This document shows, piece after piece, positions 45,961 through 58,295 of a stretch of DNA of 64,000 bases. Source of the DNA: Polytrichum commune (Eukaryota; Streptophyta; Polytrichopsida; Polytrichales; Polytrichaceae); the NCBI GenBank assembly GCA_950295325.1, contig OX485804.1:57834429-57898428 (forward strand). Direction: 5' to 3'. The position numbers and the translations under genes are program-made. The notes under the pieces are model-generated. The model did no database searches. It had not been told where the DNA came from and saw nothing but the letters and a program-made list of their open reading frames with translations. Every line of letters starts with the position of its first letter. Within the stretch, counting starts at the first letter, position 1.

Positions 45961-47911
45961 CGCCTACATCGTCAATGTCTTTAAGCATCTTGATGGCCGA
46001 GCACTTTCATGCGAAGTAGAGAGGCCAACACATGGAGAACTTGCCTTGTTGTCCAACATGCAAGCTTGAATGTGATTGTCTTAGCACTTACATGTTTTGA
46101 ATATTGCATGGTTGGATTGTTTAATCTTTATATCTTGAGAAGCTAGAATAATGAAAAAATAAGCAAATAATCAAAACATTGGGCAATGATTCAATATTAA
46201 GAATGACACTATGAAAAACGATATTGTAAACTATGACAATCTCAAGTTGATACAATTATGTTTATAAGATTTAAGTTTTTTCAACTCAAATAAAAGTCGA
46301 TCTCCAAGTTCCATAAGAGAGAGGCAAGCTAGTCCCCCTCCTCAAACTTTAGATACCCCTTGCAATCCATGTTGGCCATTGACTTTTATTTTATGGGGAA
46401 ATTAGCACACATTTACATGTGGAGGGGCTTCCAAGTTTTGTCATATAGTGGTTTCCCCAACTTCACTAGCACATGGAAGTATGCTGTAATAGTGCATATA
46501 TATATATAAAAAAACTTAGGCTCCACACAACTTAATGCTATCAAATACCTCTTTGTCTTTTATTCTTAGTAGACATCAAATTGTATAAGCAAAACTCTAT
46601 ATACCATTCCCCCCTAGTTTCTATGCCATTTTACATACATTGCCCACGTACCAAAAGGTAGGCCATACAATAGTTCCAATCATGAGGATTGGAATTGTTA
46701 TTGTCATTAGGATTGTCATTGTCTTGGTCACTGACAAATGACTCTCTTTGTCTCTCTTTGCGCTGCGGTGAAGCTTTTGTGATCAACGGTGAACACATTG
46801 AACAAGCGCAAACAAGTTGACCAACACCTAGCTCCTCCTAGGGCATGCCCCTAGGTTCTTACATAGTTGGTTGAACGTACCTAATTTCACTTAGATCTCC
46901 CCACTACGATTGGGTGGGTCATAGTGGTGGGATGCACCAAAAAATTGAATGTTAGGAACTCACCAATCTTGGCACTATTATGTTCTTAGGTAGCTTAACG
47001 TCCACGCCAAACCCACGTGTTCTCATTTACTTTAAGGCAATACCCGAATCAACATGGGCCCACATTGGGCCCACACTGGACGATCATAGTTGGGCAATCT
47101 GTTTCCCCAAATCCCACAAGTTTGGGAATGTCATGTGGCACTACTAGGGTAGCCAGTTGGAACCCTGCACAAATGGCTACCCATACAAAAATGCCTTTTT
47201 TCCTAAGACCTCGAATGGAAGCTACACGTGCTATGAACTAAATATCATTTGGCATGTGCTATACATACACACATAATAGTATTCAGCTTTAGTTGGGAGT
47301 TCCACTTCAAAAAATGGGAGGACTCCTAGCTGAAGCATTAAAAATATTTGTCCGCATGTTGAAGGTTATTGTGGGCACCAACTGTACTAGCACGCATAGT
47401 GCTGGTATGGTTTGCTAGAAGCAATGGTCTAAAGCCATCCATGTTTGAACTTGGTGGCAGGAAGCCTAATGGTGGCACCACATCAACCACTAAGGCATAT
47501 TTCAAGTTTAAAGAATAGCTTGTTGTTGTCATGAGGTAGGTCATTGGGTGCTCCATGCAACTTTGTGGATGACATGTGGTAGGTTGGGTGGGTCCTTGGG
47601 TTGAGGTGGGTAGGTAAATGGTTGTTGCAAAGGGGAGACTAGAAACCTATAAACGTCAATACCTTTTCGTCTAGACGAGCCCATGTTCAAAAAATTGAGT
47701 GCAACAATTCGTAACACTTTCAATACGAATTTATAGCTCCATGGTAGTAGATGGGAATTGTCCGGGACCATCTCTAACTTATTCATGAGCCCACCTGAAT
47801 CTCTTATGAAGCTAAATAATGTTATGCACATACCCCATATCGAGACTTTGGATCATCTTCTACATGTGGAGTATTAGGGGTGGTTAGGACCAAATAGATA
47901 GATGGAATTGC
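45961..47911. other. Intergenic, no gene recognised
   Basis: AT-rich with short chance frames only; nothing with paired termini or domain similarity was seen. Confidence 0.5.
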
Positions 47912-48398
47912 ACTAGTCTATTTATGGTATTTAGTGTCACATACACTATTTTGCAAAGGGCGCAAACTAGATACCTAGAGGTTTCAAAGTGTCATGTCCG
48001 CCGAGTGCCGATATGATTCCACTCATAAACATAAGTAACTTCTTCAAGTGAAAAACAATCGTCATTATTAAATTCAGAGCAACACATTCAGATGCATTAG
48101 ATGATAGTCTTGTGTTTTAGTATCCAAGGGGATGATATTTTTTAGCGTGCTAATGGCAAGTATCATTTATGTACACTTCAGTCAACTTGTCGCTATTGTG
48201 TAACATAGGCATGCGACATACCACTATTGAACATGCTGATGCCAAGAAATTAGTAAGTTCACATGAATGCCAAGTTTCATGAGTCAACACTTATGATGAA
48301 GTTGTTAATCATCAATGTAACCTAGCATACAACTCAAAATAAGGTAAGTGACACTATTACGCATGCGACATTAAATATCATAAAAGGTGTAATGTCAC
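47912..48398. mobile_element. R3 element family, copy b (uninterrupted)
   Basis: Aligned to 14724-15635 and 49706-50246. It keeps TTTATGGTATTTAGTGTCAC intact, so it serves as the empty site for the 14746-15151 insertion. Ends are approximate inverted copies. Confidence 0.65.
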
Positions 48399-48411
48399 TA
48401 CTTACCAAATA

Positions 48412-48635
48412 CACTAAATATGATATTTAGTGTCACTTATTGTTTGGATTTACACAATGCTATATCTTTTTATTATTGATTTAAATAAATATATATATAT
48501 CAAGTAAATTGTTAATGTTCTATAATGCCCAACCTACCAATTTAACGTTTGTTGATAAAGTATGAGATATACAGTAAATAGATATAGCATTGCATAATTT
48601 CAAATAGTAAGCGACACTAGATATCATATTTAGTG
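48412..48635. mobile_element. 224-bp TA-flanked mini-element
   Basis: TA at 48410-48411 and 48636-48637. The ends are inverted over about 35 bp (CACTAAATATGATATTTAGT against CACTAAATATGATATCTAGT) and are themselves partly palindromic. Stowaway-like by target and size, though the end sequence is not the usual one for that group. Confidence 0.75.
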
Positions 48636-48649
48636 TAGTAAGCAAGTGT

Positions 48650-49319
48650 CGTTGAGCATTTAACAGCTAGGGTTAGGTATGCAAGGCGGCTAGAGTATGA
48701 AATACGGAGTATGTTCTATTGATGAGCACTGAAGGGGTTTTGGACCTTGGTAATAGAGATAGTAGAGACAAAGGTAAATATAAGGGCTTCCATAGGATGA
48801 AAAGTAAGGGTTGAGACCCAAACATTTATATATCACCCTCTTAAGGGAGTAAAGGCATTTGACAAGGAGTTGTAATACTGTAATAATCTTGACAATAGTG
48901 GTTGGATAGGTACGTCTACTAAATCCAAAGAATGGCAATAGGGTAACATGACAAAGAATGAAGAGGAGTATGAGATCATGATAGTTTTTCAGTGCATATG
49001 GTACAAGGGAGGATTCACATAACATTATTCAGATCCATAACAATGCTCGATGGTACTGACAATATTCCATGGAATATTCACACAATTAGTCCGAGTATGG
49101 GAATATCTTAGAGTATTCTATAGAATTTTGTAAGTCCCTCATAACATTGTTATGGATATGAATAATGTTATACATAAGAGTAGACATGAAAGGAAAATGG
49201 TTTCCCACTCTTGTCAAAACCAAACAAGGAACACAAAACCATGGTAGATCCACGATGAATTTATCACGTGAGATGGTATGGAGTTAGGAAACGCACGATT
49301 AGGCTACTCATTATGAAAC
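48650..49319. other. Intergenic, no gene recognised
   Basis: Short stretch with a 111-codon minus-strand frame (49025-48690) that shows no recognisable domain. Treated as chance. Confidence 0.4.
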
Positions 49320-49321
49320 TA

Positions 49322-50279
49322 CACTAAATATCCCAATTAGTGAGGGTGGGAAATTAACGAAAGTGATAATAAATTTCTTAGGCTATGAAATTAGTGCCAC
49401 CAAAAGATTTAGAAAGAATTGTTCATCTCGCCACTTGGCACTATTCACTGAAAGTACTGGCACTTGACACAATTTATCAAAAGTATCAGCACTTGGCACT
49501 ATTCATTGAAAGTATCAACACTTGGCAACTACTCAATAAGAAGCATGTGGCACGCACTAATCACAAACACACACTAATTTTTATTGAAATATATGATAGA
49601 TGAGCATAGAACTTACCTCATTCATGGTTTTTATGTCACCCAATAAAAATTCAACCCTTGATAACTTTGAGATTTGGCTAGATTATGTGTGTGTGACTTG
49701 AACTACACTGTTTATAGTATGATATTTGATGTCATGTACACTCTTTGCGAAGGGCCTAAACTAGATGCCTAGAGGTCTCAAAGTGTCACACTTGCTAATT
49801 GCTGATATGGTTCCATTCGTCAACATAGGTAACTTCTTCAAGTGAAAAAATATCTACATTATGACATTCAGAGTACCTCATTGAGATACGTTAGATGATA
49901 GTCTTGCGTAATGTATGCAAGGGGATGATATTTTTGAGCGTACTAATGGCAAGTGTCATGTGTTTGTAATTTAGTACGCAAGAGGAAGATATTATTGAGC
50001 ATACTAGTGGCAAGTGTCATTTATGTATACTTCGATCAACTTGTAGACTACCATGCAACATAGGCATGCACCTCATAACATTATTGAACATGCTCATGCC
50101 AAGATATTAGTAAGCACACTTGAATGCCAAGTGTCACGAGATGACAAGTATGATGAAGTTGTTGGTCATTAGTGTAACCTAACATACACCTTAAAATAGG
50201 GTCAGTGACACTATTATGCAAGTGACAGTGAACACCATAGATGGTGTAGTACCATCCTCACTAATTGGGATATTTAGTG
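49322..50279. mobile_element. TA-flanked element with near-perfect 25-bp ends, carrying nested R3 copy
   Basis: TA flanks both sides (49320-49321, 50280-50281). The ends CACTAAATATCCCAATTAGT...GAGG are exact inverted copies. The interior from 49706 to 50246 is an R3 element flanked by TA (49704-49705, 50247-50248). The homologous element at 10554-10952 lacks it. Confidence 0.8.
49706..50246. mobile_element. R3 element family, copy c (nested)
   Basis: 541 bp with inverted ends (CACTGTTTATAGTATG against CACCATCTATGGTGTT) and TA flanks. Same interior landmarks as copies a and b. Inserted in the 49322-50279 element after that element had moved. Confidence 0.75.
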
Positions 50280-50674
50280 TAGTAAAGTTTTGGAATTATG
50301 TGGGATTAATTAGAACGTTGGGAGACCAATGCTTTGACACCGGAAGTTGCCAATAGCTCAAGGGTCAAGGATGTGCCAAATAACTCAAGACGTGAGGCGG
50401 ACACACATGAGAGGTTTTGGTCCGATACTAGGACTGGAACCATGACATATGAGACCATTGGTGGATTGATGTGAAACATGAAGGAGGAGACCCCTCAACC
50501 AATTACGTAAAAGCACAATTAACGTGGAATGCATTGGGGACAATGCAATTTATGGAATAAATGTTATAAGAGGTCGCATTGAACATTCAAAATGAATCAT
50601 GCTTTCAAAAACTATGCCTCTAAAATAAGAATCTACAATAGTGTTCAGTTCATAGCTTAGTTCAAGTATACTTA

Positions 50675-53600
50675 TGCCCCCTCCCCACCTGACTTTAGTT
50701 AAGCCTAAAAGTTGGTTTTAAAAACACGGCCTTCATACTATTGACACTATCTACTGCCGAGCCTAGTTGGTAAATGATGTTTCGTGGTTTAAAAGTGGAG
50801 GTTTTAAGCCTCAAGCACCGACCCTCCCATCAGTACTTGGACATGAGGCATGTATGTAGGACCTTTAAAAGTGTCGCCTCTTGCCCTTGTGATTGGTTGC
50901 TTTTAGGGCCGGTTTACACTATGGACCATGAAGTTGGACCAAGGCTCTGCAAGGTAGTTGATTGGCTCTTGAAGTTGTCCCGGGACAACTTCGGTTTACA
51001 CTAAGGAAAAAATGGCAGAGGAACCATGGAGGTTGAGGTCCCCAAAATATAAATTTTAAGGCCTAATAAATGCACTGACATGGTCCAACGGGTTTTGCGG
51101 TGAGAGAGGCAAGAGAGGTGGTCTGGTAGGAAAAGGCAAGGGCCCATGTCAAAGAAATGCCAATTCAAGAATGTTTTAGGGGCGGTTTACACTATGGACC
51201 ATGAAGTCGTCCCACGTAAGAGGCCTATTTTGCGTGGGACGACTTCATGGGACGACTTCCATGGTCCGAGTTACTAAAATATTAGTTTTCATGGTTCATG
51301 GGCCCTTCACTAGGTGTAAACCGAATGTGGACCATGAAGAATGACCATGCACCAAAAAGTGGAGGTACTGATTTTTTTAATACATGCCCAAAAAGGGCAA
51401 TTTTGAAAAGAAAAAAAAGTTTGATCATTCCTTGTCTTCTCTTGGGCTTCACTTGTCTTCACTTCTTGTTAAATGTGTCGAAGATGTGGCTTGCAAATCT
51501 TCTCACAATTTTTTTTTAAAATAAAATAAAATGAGCAATTTAATTTGTACATGCTCAATGTAATTTACATGTGACATGTACCTTGTGTTGTCACTACACT
51601 AAATAGGATATTTAGTGTTTGATTATATTTAATGTTGGTACCACCCTACCTTGCTCAACACTAGTTTTCAATTCTTTGATAATTAATGTTAGAAGATTTC
51701 CCATTGCACTTCTTTGGACTACCCTGATCTACAATCACTAAACCACTACAGATTTTTCTTTTTTGTTTTGCAACTGCATTTTGTAAAAATATTGGGGTGT
51801 GTAATATACCGTTGGAAAGGTATTTTCAAGACCTTTCCAACGGTATATTACAAGCCCCAAAATTCTAAACATTACATTTGGTAGACCAAAAAAACAAATC
51901 TGCACTTGAATTCTTGAGTTCTAGATGTCCCGCGTTGTTTGGTGAAACACGTGTGAGCCGGTTTAAGGGGTAGGGCAAGGTAGTGCTGGTATGTCTCATG
52001 GGCTATGGTATAATTAAGGCGCTTAAAAGGTAGATTCATTAAAAATTTATTGAAATGGTATTTCTTTGACATGGGCCCTTGCCTTTTCCTACCTCTCTTG
52101 CCTCTCTCAACGCAAAACCCGTTGGACCATGTCAGTGCATTTATTAGGCCTTAAAAATTATATTTTGGGGACCTCGACCTCCATGGTCCCTCTGCCATTT
52201 TTTCCTTAGTGTAAACCGAAGTTGTCCCGGGAGAACTTCAACAGCCAATCAGCTGCGTTGCAGAGCCCTGGTCCAACTTCATGGTCCATAGTGTAAACCG
52301 CCCCTTAATGAATCTACCTTTTATGTGCCTTAATTATATTATAGCCCTTGAGACATACCAGCACTACCTTGCCCTACCCCTTAAACCGGCTTACACGTGT
52401 TTCATCAAACAATGCGGGACATCTAGAACTCAAGAATTCAAGTGCATATTTGTTTTTTTGGTCTACCAACTGCAATGTTTGGAATTTGGGGGCTTGTAAT
52501 ATACCGTTGGAAAGGTCTTGAAAATGTCTTTCCAACGGTATATTACACGCCCCAGAATGTTTAAAAACTATAGTTGAAAAAGAAAAAAGAAAAATATGTA
52601 GTCATTTAGTGACTGTAGATCAGGGTGGTCAAAAGAAGCCCAATGGGAAATCTTCTAACATTAATTATCAAAGAATTGAAATTTAATGTTGAGCAAGGTA
52701 GGGTGGTAACAACATTAGATATAATCAAACACTAAATATCCTATTTAGTGTAGTGACAACACAAGGTACATGTCACATGTAAATTACATGTCACATGTAC
52801 AAAGTGAATCACTCTTTTTTTTTGTAAAAATTGTTGTGAGAAGACCTCTCTTGATTCCATATGTTCCTCTCTCTATGTCCAATGCTTTCGTAAACCACGC
52901 TCAAAATTGCAAATTATTCCCATGCTCCTTGCAAAATCAGTGTTTGAATGCCCACAACATTCTTCACAAGCATGTACAAAAATATGTACAATTCTAGTAG
53001 CACGACTAGCTTCCTCCTCCTCTCTTTCATTTCAACCATACTTGCTGAATTTTAAGGCGAAAAGAAGAAAAAACTAAGTGACAAGATAAGTGAAGGCATG
53101 TGTAGGCAAGTGAAGGCAAATTGAAGTCAACAAAATGGTCAAACTTCATTTTTTCCCAAAATTGCCCTTTTTGGGCTTATATTAAAAAAATCAGCACATC
53201 CATTTCTTGCCGCATGGTCATTCCTCTTGGTCCACATTTGGTTTACACCTAGTGAGGGGCCCAACAGCTTTGTAAATTAAAATTTTAAGAACTCGGACCA
53301 TGAAATGTAGACCATGAACTCGTACCATGGAATAAGGCATCTTCCGTGGGACGAGTTCATGGTCTATGGTGTAAACCGCCCCTTAGTCTTATTAGCTATG
53401 AGGGCATGAGGAGTTGCATTAACAAATAGTGATGGTAAGATAGATGAGTAGTAAGGCATTGAGGGGTGGGACAAAAACTATTCAACATTCATTGCTTGGT
53501 AGATAAAACAACAATGAACATGTGTGGAAACTACTTAACTAAAACCTACACACAAATCTCCGGAGCAAGTTCTTGTAGGTGCATTGGGATAGCCGGATCT

Positions 53601-53680
53601 CTCCACTATAACCAAGGGAGCTTTACCCGGTTTTTAGGAAAGACTTTGATTATTTGGTAAAGTCATGTGGGGAGGGGGCA
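50675..53680. mobile_element. Second copy of the 1.2-kb element, split by an insertion
   Basis: Left part 50675-50905 and right part 53383-53680 align with 1245-1475 and 1473-1755. Flanks are TTA and TCA, a decayed 3-bp duplication. Confidence 0.8.
50906..53382. mobile_element. Composite 2.5-kb foldback element, PIF/Harbinger-like ends
   Basis: Flanked by TTA (50903-50905 and 53383-53385). The 1.2-kb copy shows the same target uninterrupted at 1473-1475. Outer ends are GGGCCGGTTTACACTATGG and, on the opposite strand, GGGGCGGTTTACACCATAG. Inside are four blocks: A (50906-51178), B (51179-52042), A' (about 52043-52304), B' (52305-53382). A' is the reverse complement of A and B' of B, so the pairs interleave. 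TTA also follows A and follows A'. No transposase is encoded, so movement would need a partner in trans. Confidence 0.85.
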
Positions 53681-55059
53681 TCACTCTAGATTTACATACA
53701 AGTTTGAGTCTATGCCCAAAGACGAAGGATCGCTTATTCACGCCAACCATGAGATTGGTGTCAGTTCTCTTCCCCCTTTACTATACAAAAAAGATTGATA
53801 AGTGTGGGAGGGGATGTAATGCGTTCAAGAAAATGGTGGTTTTCAGTCATGCAAGTGCAAACACGCAAAAACATTTGACAAAAATATAATCACCATACTA
53901 TTCATGTGGAATGTGTGTGCTTTGATTGACCCACTAACTTGAACATTGACTTGGGTGAGGTTATCTAGAAAGGTTACCCCTAGAGGACACGTTGGGGTAT
54001 GCTTTGCAACCAATGTACTTCATGTCTACAAGCCCCACCAAAAACCCATATCGCATTTTGTATATTGCGTGCTGCTTAATGCAACCAAACTTTGAAAAGA
54101 AGCTAAGGAAAATGAGACCATGAACAAATTTGCACAGTTTGGATTGCAACTTGAATAATTTATTTTAAACCAAATTTTGCCAATTGATCCATCGGAAAAG
54201 AATTATATTCAAATTGTCTAAATTTGATAGGATTACACTTGAATCAACAATAATAAATGATTTTATATTAAAACAATCGAACCCTTGATGGCCTAAACAT
54301 CTCAAGTTGACACTCTCAATTTCAAGTGATCAAATTTTTCTAATTAAATGAATATTTTGTAGTCATTTCTTGTGACATAGCTATTGTAACCACCTATCAC
54401 AATCAAAAGCTTGATTATGTAATTTCATGCATGGTTATCCTCCACAGATATACAATGTTCACATTTCACACAAATTTTGAACAATTTGATGGCTTGGAAA
54501 TTTTATCATGTTTGCAAATCCCTAGTTGTCACAATAAATGTAATCTCAACCAATCTTATCAAGATTCATATTGAAACACTAAGATTTGCATGATGTGTTG
54601 AGTTTTCAAAGAATTTACAAGTAAATTTGTTATGGAAAGAGAAAATGTATCTTAAATTATCTCTCGCCATATGGATGTGATCTTGTTTCACATTTTTATC
54701 TTTGGTGATAATCATTCAAAAAAAAGCCTTGAGCATGTTATTTTTATAACACATTGTAGGAAATAATCTATCCATCAAGTTTTTAAGACTTAAGCATGCA
54801 TTTTGAGCCCTAAGAAGAGGTTGGATCAATGTGGTCCATCTATATACAATGGAAAATGTGTGGTGGTGACGTCATCGCCACTACTATTCCACGTCTTATG
54901 TTTTTTCTAATAAACCATAAAAGTTTCCAAAGAAAATGGCAGCATGCTAAAAGTTCCTTCTTAAAAACATACATGTGACAAAAGAAAGAGAAAACAAATG
55001 GAAAGCTAGGGGGACTACAAGTGCAAAAGGTGGGTATGATGGGTGAAACTCGGGGTAGG
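53681..55059. other. Intergenic, no gene recognised
   Basis: AT-rich, short chance frames only, up to 55.06 kb where similarity to the transposase-like pseudogene begins on the minus strand. Confidence 0.45.
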
Positions 55060-57050
55060 TAAAGGACAATGAAGGCCGGGTGTGTTTCTATGTGATCTTA
55101 TCCTAATTGGTTGAGCAATGGAAAAAACACATACACTCACGACCTTGTAGTGGAACGGGAGGGGTGACATCACTGTAAATCTTCCTCACAACAATCCAAG
55201 TAGATTGAGCATTGTTTGCCGTGAAACCTTTGGAGGCACCATTCTCCAACATGACAATCTGGAGACACCATTCTCCCCAAAAAAAGTTTGGGCGTGAGCA
55301 TCCTTTGAATGCATATCACAACATGCTATAGTGACAACCTTATAATACTTGTTTTTGTAGACATGACACGCCACTGTAGTCCAATCATGAAGTCGCTTGA
55401 CATGGTCAAACACAATCCATGAATTTACATGTCACCTCTACATTGCATGTGCTTCATCAAATCGACTCCACTCCTAGCAAGATCCACATACATCTTGAAC
55501 ACAAAGACTTGACCTTTGGATTAACATTCAAATCAATTATCATGGACAAATTAAACCCAAAGTGGTCTTTAATCGCCATTATACTCTCCAAAGAACCCAT
55601 CCCACTACGAATGAAACGCTTTGAATTAGCTACAAAAATCCAACAATCATGGGAGGCTAATGTAGAGAATTTATCCTTCACAACTTGCAAGGATGCTCCA
55701 TGAGGATGGTTCTTCTCTCCATGAAGGGGGATTTGAGGATGTAATCAACCAAAAATTGTTTCCTCGCAACCATAACAATAGCTGAATTTTTTAGCAATTG
55801 GGATTTTAGTAGCCACATATTGATAAGCTATGTCCACTAAATCATAACACACACCAATGGACACATAATAATTGTGGACATCCAAATGGATACAAGCTCG
55901 AGACATGTTTGGCAATTGGGAATGAAAGTGTATAATTTTTGCATGACAAACTACAAGACATATGGGAGGGAAACGAAAAACCTTCCATTCAAACCTATAT
56001 TTCTTAAGAAGGCCTTTACCAACCACAATAGGAGTTGGTGAAATACCAATTCATTTGATGCAATTGCAATCTCCACCACCTTGCAAAAGATATTCACACG
56101 AATCATTTGGGCATTGGAAATGACCAACGGATGACCAACGGATGACCAATTCATTTTGAATGCTTGTTGATTTGGTTTTGCACCAAACATGCTTATAAGA
56201 AATCTTGTCCATGCCATCCATTGTCTTGTCATAAGCATTTGGAGTTTCACATTGACTAGTTGTATATTAAAAATGACATCCCCATCCAAAGCAAACAGTA
56301 GGTACTTCACATCCTCTATAACAATGTTGTCGAAGTCAATATTTGTGAGATCATATTTGGATCTTCTACGACCCTTGGTGATTTTGAGAACTGTTAGTAT
56401 ACAAACATTAGAGATGGGTGACATAGGATGACTAGGAGGTTTTTGGAGTGTGGATGTTCTTCAACAATACTCAAATACAATGCCTTGTAAGGGGAGGGGT
56501 CATTGCTAGCAGAGCTTGTGCACAAGATGCATAAGTAAAGGAACATGGAGATTGAGATGGATAAGACGAAGTCCCTACAATGTCCACCACTTGGATGCTA
56601 TCTTCATCAGAATCACCAAGGACCATCATATCCTCTACCTCCAATTTAACCTTACAAAAAAAATGGTTTTGCAATGTAGTTTTGATGGATTTATCTGTCA
56701 ACAACACCGTGGTTGCATCCATCTCCAATTCGGACAACATGTCACTTTGTATTAACCCACACCCAATGACCAAGAAAAACCACTATCCACTCTTGCATTT
56801 TGAATTAAACATGTCTCACACAATTCACCAATTTTTGGAATAATTCTTGTTCCACGTATAGGGTCCCATGGCAAAAGTTAAATTTAGACTAAGAGAATTC
56901 ATATGGACCACTCCAAAACCATATGAACCCAAGGGGAAAGTGAAAGGGGTTGAGCAATCTCCTACCCAAAGAGATGCCATTGAAAGATAGAATTGAATGT
57001 AAATCCGTGTTAAAGAATATTTCTCTCTTCCCCATGTATTACTAGGTATC
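55060..57050 (-). pseudogene. Decayed transposase-like gene
   Basis: Minus-strand coding remnants spread over several frames. Best preserved is 55690-55070: K-D-K-F...I-W/F-V-A-x-x-K-R-F-I, then S-I-M-A-I-K-D-H-F-G-F; then V-F-D-H-V-K-R...W-T-T-V-A-C-H-V-Y...C-D-M-x-S-K-D-A; then, after a frameshift, K-G-F-T-A-N-N-A-Q-S-T-W-I-V-V-R-K-I-Y; then C-F-F-H-C. This order matches, from memory, a transposase-like protein family repeated in bryophyte and lycophyte genomes; I cannot name its superfamily. Upstream pieces (56424-55951, 56773-56471 and a C-E-T-C-L segment near 56830) probably belong to the same gene. Frameshifts and stops make it non-functional. Confidence 0.6.
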
Positions 57051-57358
57051 CTTACCAACTCTTTACACTATAAGAAAACGTTGTTTTTTTGGACGTCAAA
57101 AAAGATGGCAAATCGCGTTCGCTTTGACATGGAAGTACTCCTCTGAGACGTCACCTAAAATCCGTTATGAAGGACATGGAAAAAACGCCCAATAAACATA
57201 GATAACATGCCGAATTTCAACATGTTTTTATGTGACGTCATATAAAACGACATCTTCCATGCTCCCGACATAGGGGCACGTGGAGGGCACGTGGCCTCCA
57301 CGCAGGCAAGTTTTAAGCGGGCAGTGCCACAACGGCAAGTTTTGCATTTGTTCCCTTG

Positions 57359-57513
57359 TTGACGTGGGGTGTCATGTGGACCCCCTTTAGAAATGATGTG
57401 GACCGCCAAATTGCTGACGTGGCTTTCGTTATCGCTGACGTGGGGTGTTACATGGACCACCTTTGGAAATGATGTGGACCGCCAAATTCTGACGTGGCAT
57501 TCGTTATTGCTGA
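57359..57513. repeat. 77-bp tandem duplication in the CACTA subterminal region
   Basis: Two copies of a block containing GACGTGGGGTGT, AAATGATGTGGACCGCCAAA and GACGTGGC, head to tail. Subterminal repeats of this kind bind the transposon-encoded regulatory protein in characterised CACTA elements; binding here is inferred. Confidence 0.75.
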
Positions 57514-58295
57514 CGTGGACATTGTGTTATGTGAAATTATATGTCTTGTGCGCGGTTTGGCAGACGTCCACTGGGACAGGGAAATGTCATGTGAGACATC
57601 TTGGTCGACGCGGATATTCAATTCGAAGGATTTTGGGTTTTGTGCATTGTTATGTTTGACGGCCTATGTGACATAAGAACGTTTTATGGAGCATCATGTT
57701 GGACATTACATGTTTTTACGATGTGGTGGGAAAAACATAGCATGTGTGACGGTGAATTCTTGGAGACACCATCCCATTCATGAGAACATCGTTTTCAACA
57801 TGGGCTTGAGTTGGCGTGGATGTTGGCCTAAAGTACTCAATGACAATGCAGACACAGAGTCTAAGGGCTATTAGATCTACCAATTGTGAGGGGGTCATCT
57901 TTTAGGGCATCTACATGAATCAGCCTCAACGCCACGTGTTGCACATGGCCATTTAACAGACATAAAGGACGCAAGGAACAAATATTGTAGACCAAGGCGT
58001 TGCAAAACATAAAAAACATTGTATTGATTGAGTAAACACTTTGCGACCACATGGACGCTATTACATATCGGAAACTAGTCCACCAAAACTTAATGCTTGT
58101 TTGCAATGTCAAAGTCTACAACGGCTATTGTAGTACTGCAAGGCTGGCTAGAACATGCTTGAGCCACTCCAAACTTCACGATAGGCATTACTGACGATGT
58201 CTCATTTCTTCCGTTGCGGCTGCGGTTTCGTACCACCCCCTACCTGCCACATCCCACCGCCATTCACAATACACCATGACATATATTAGTGGGTT

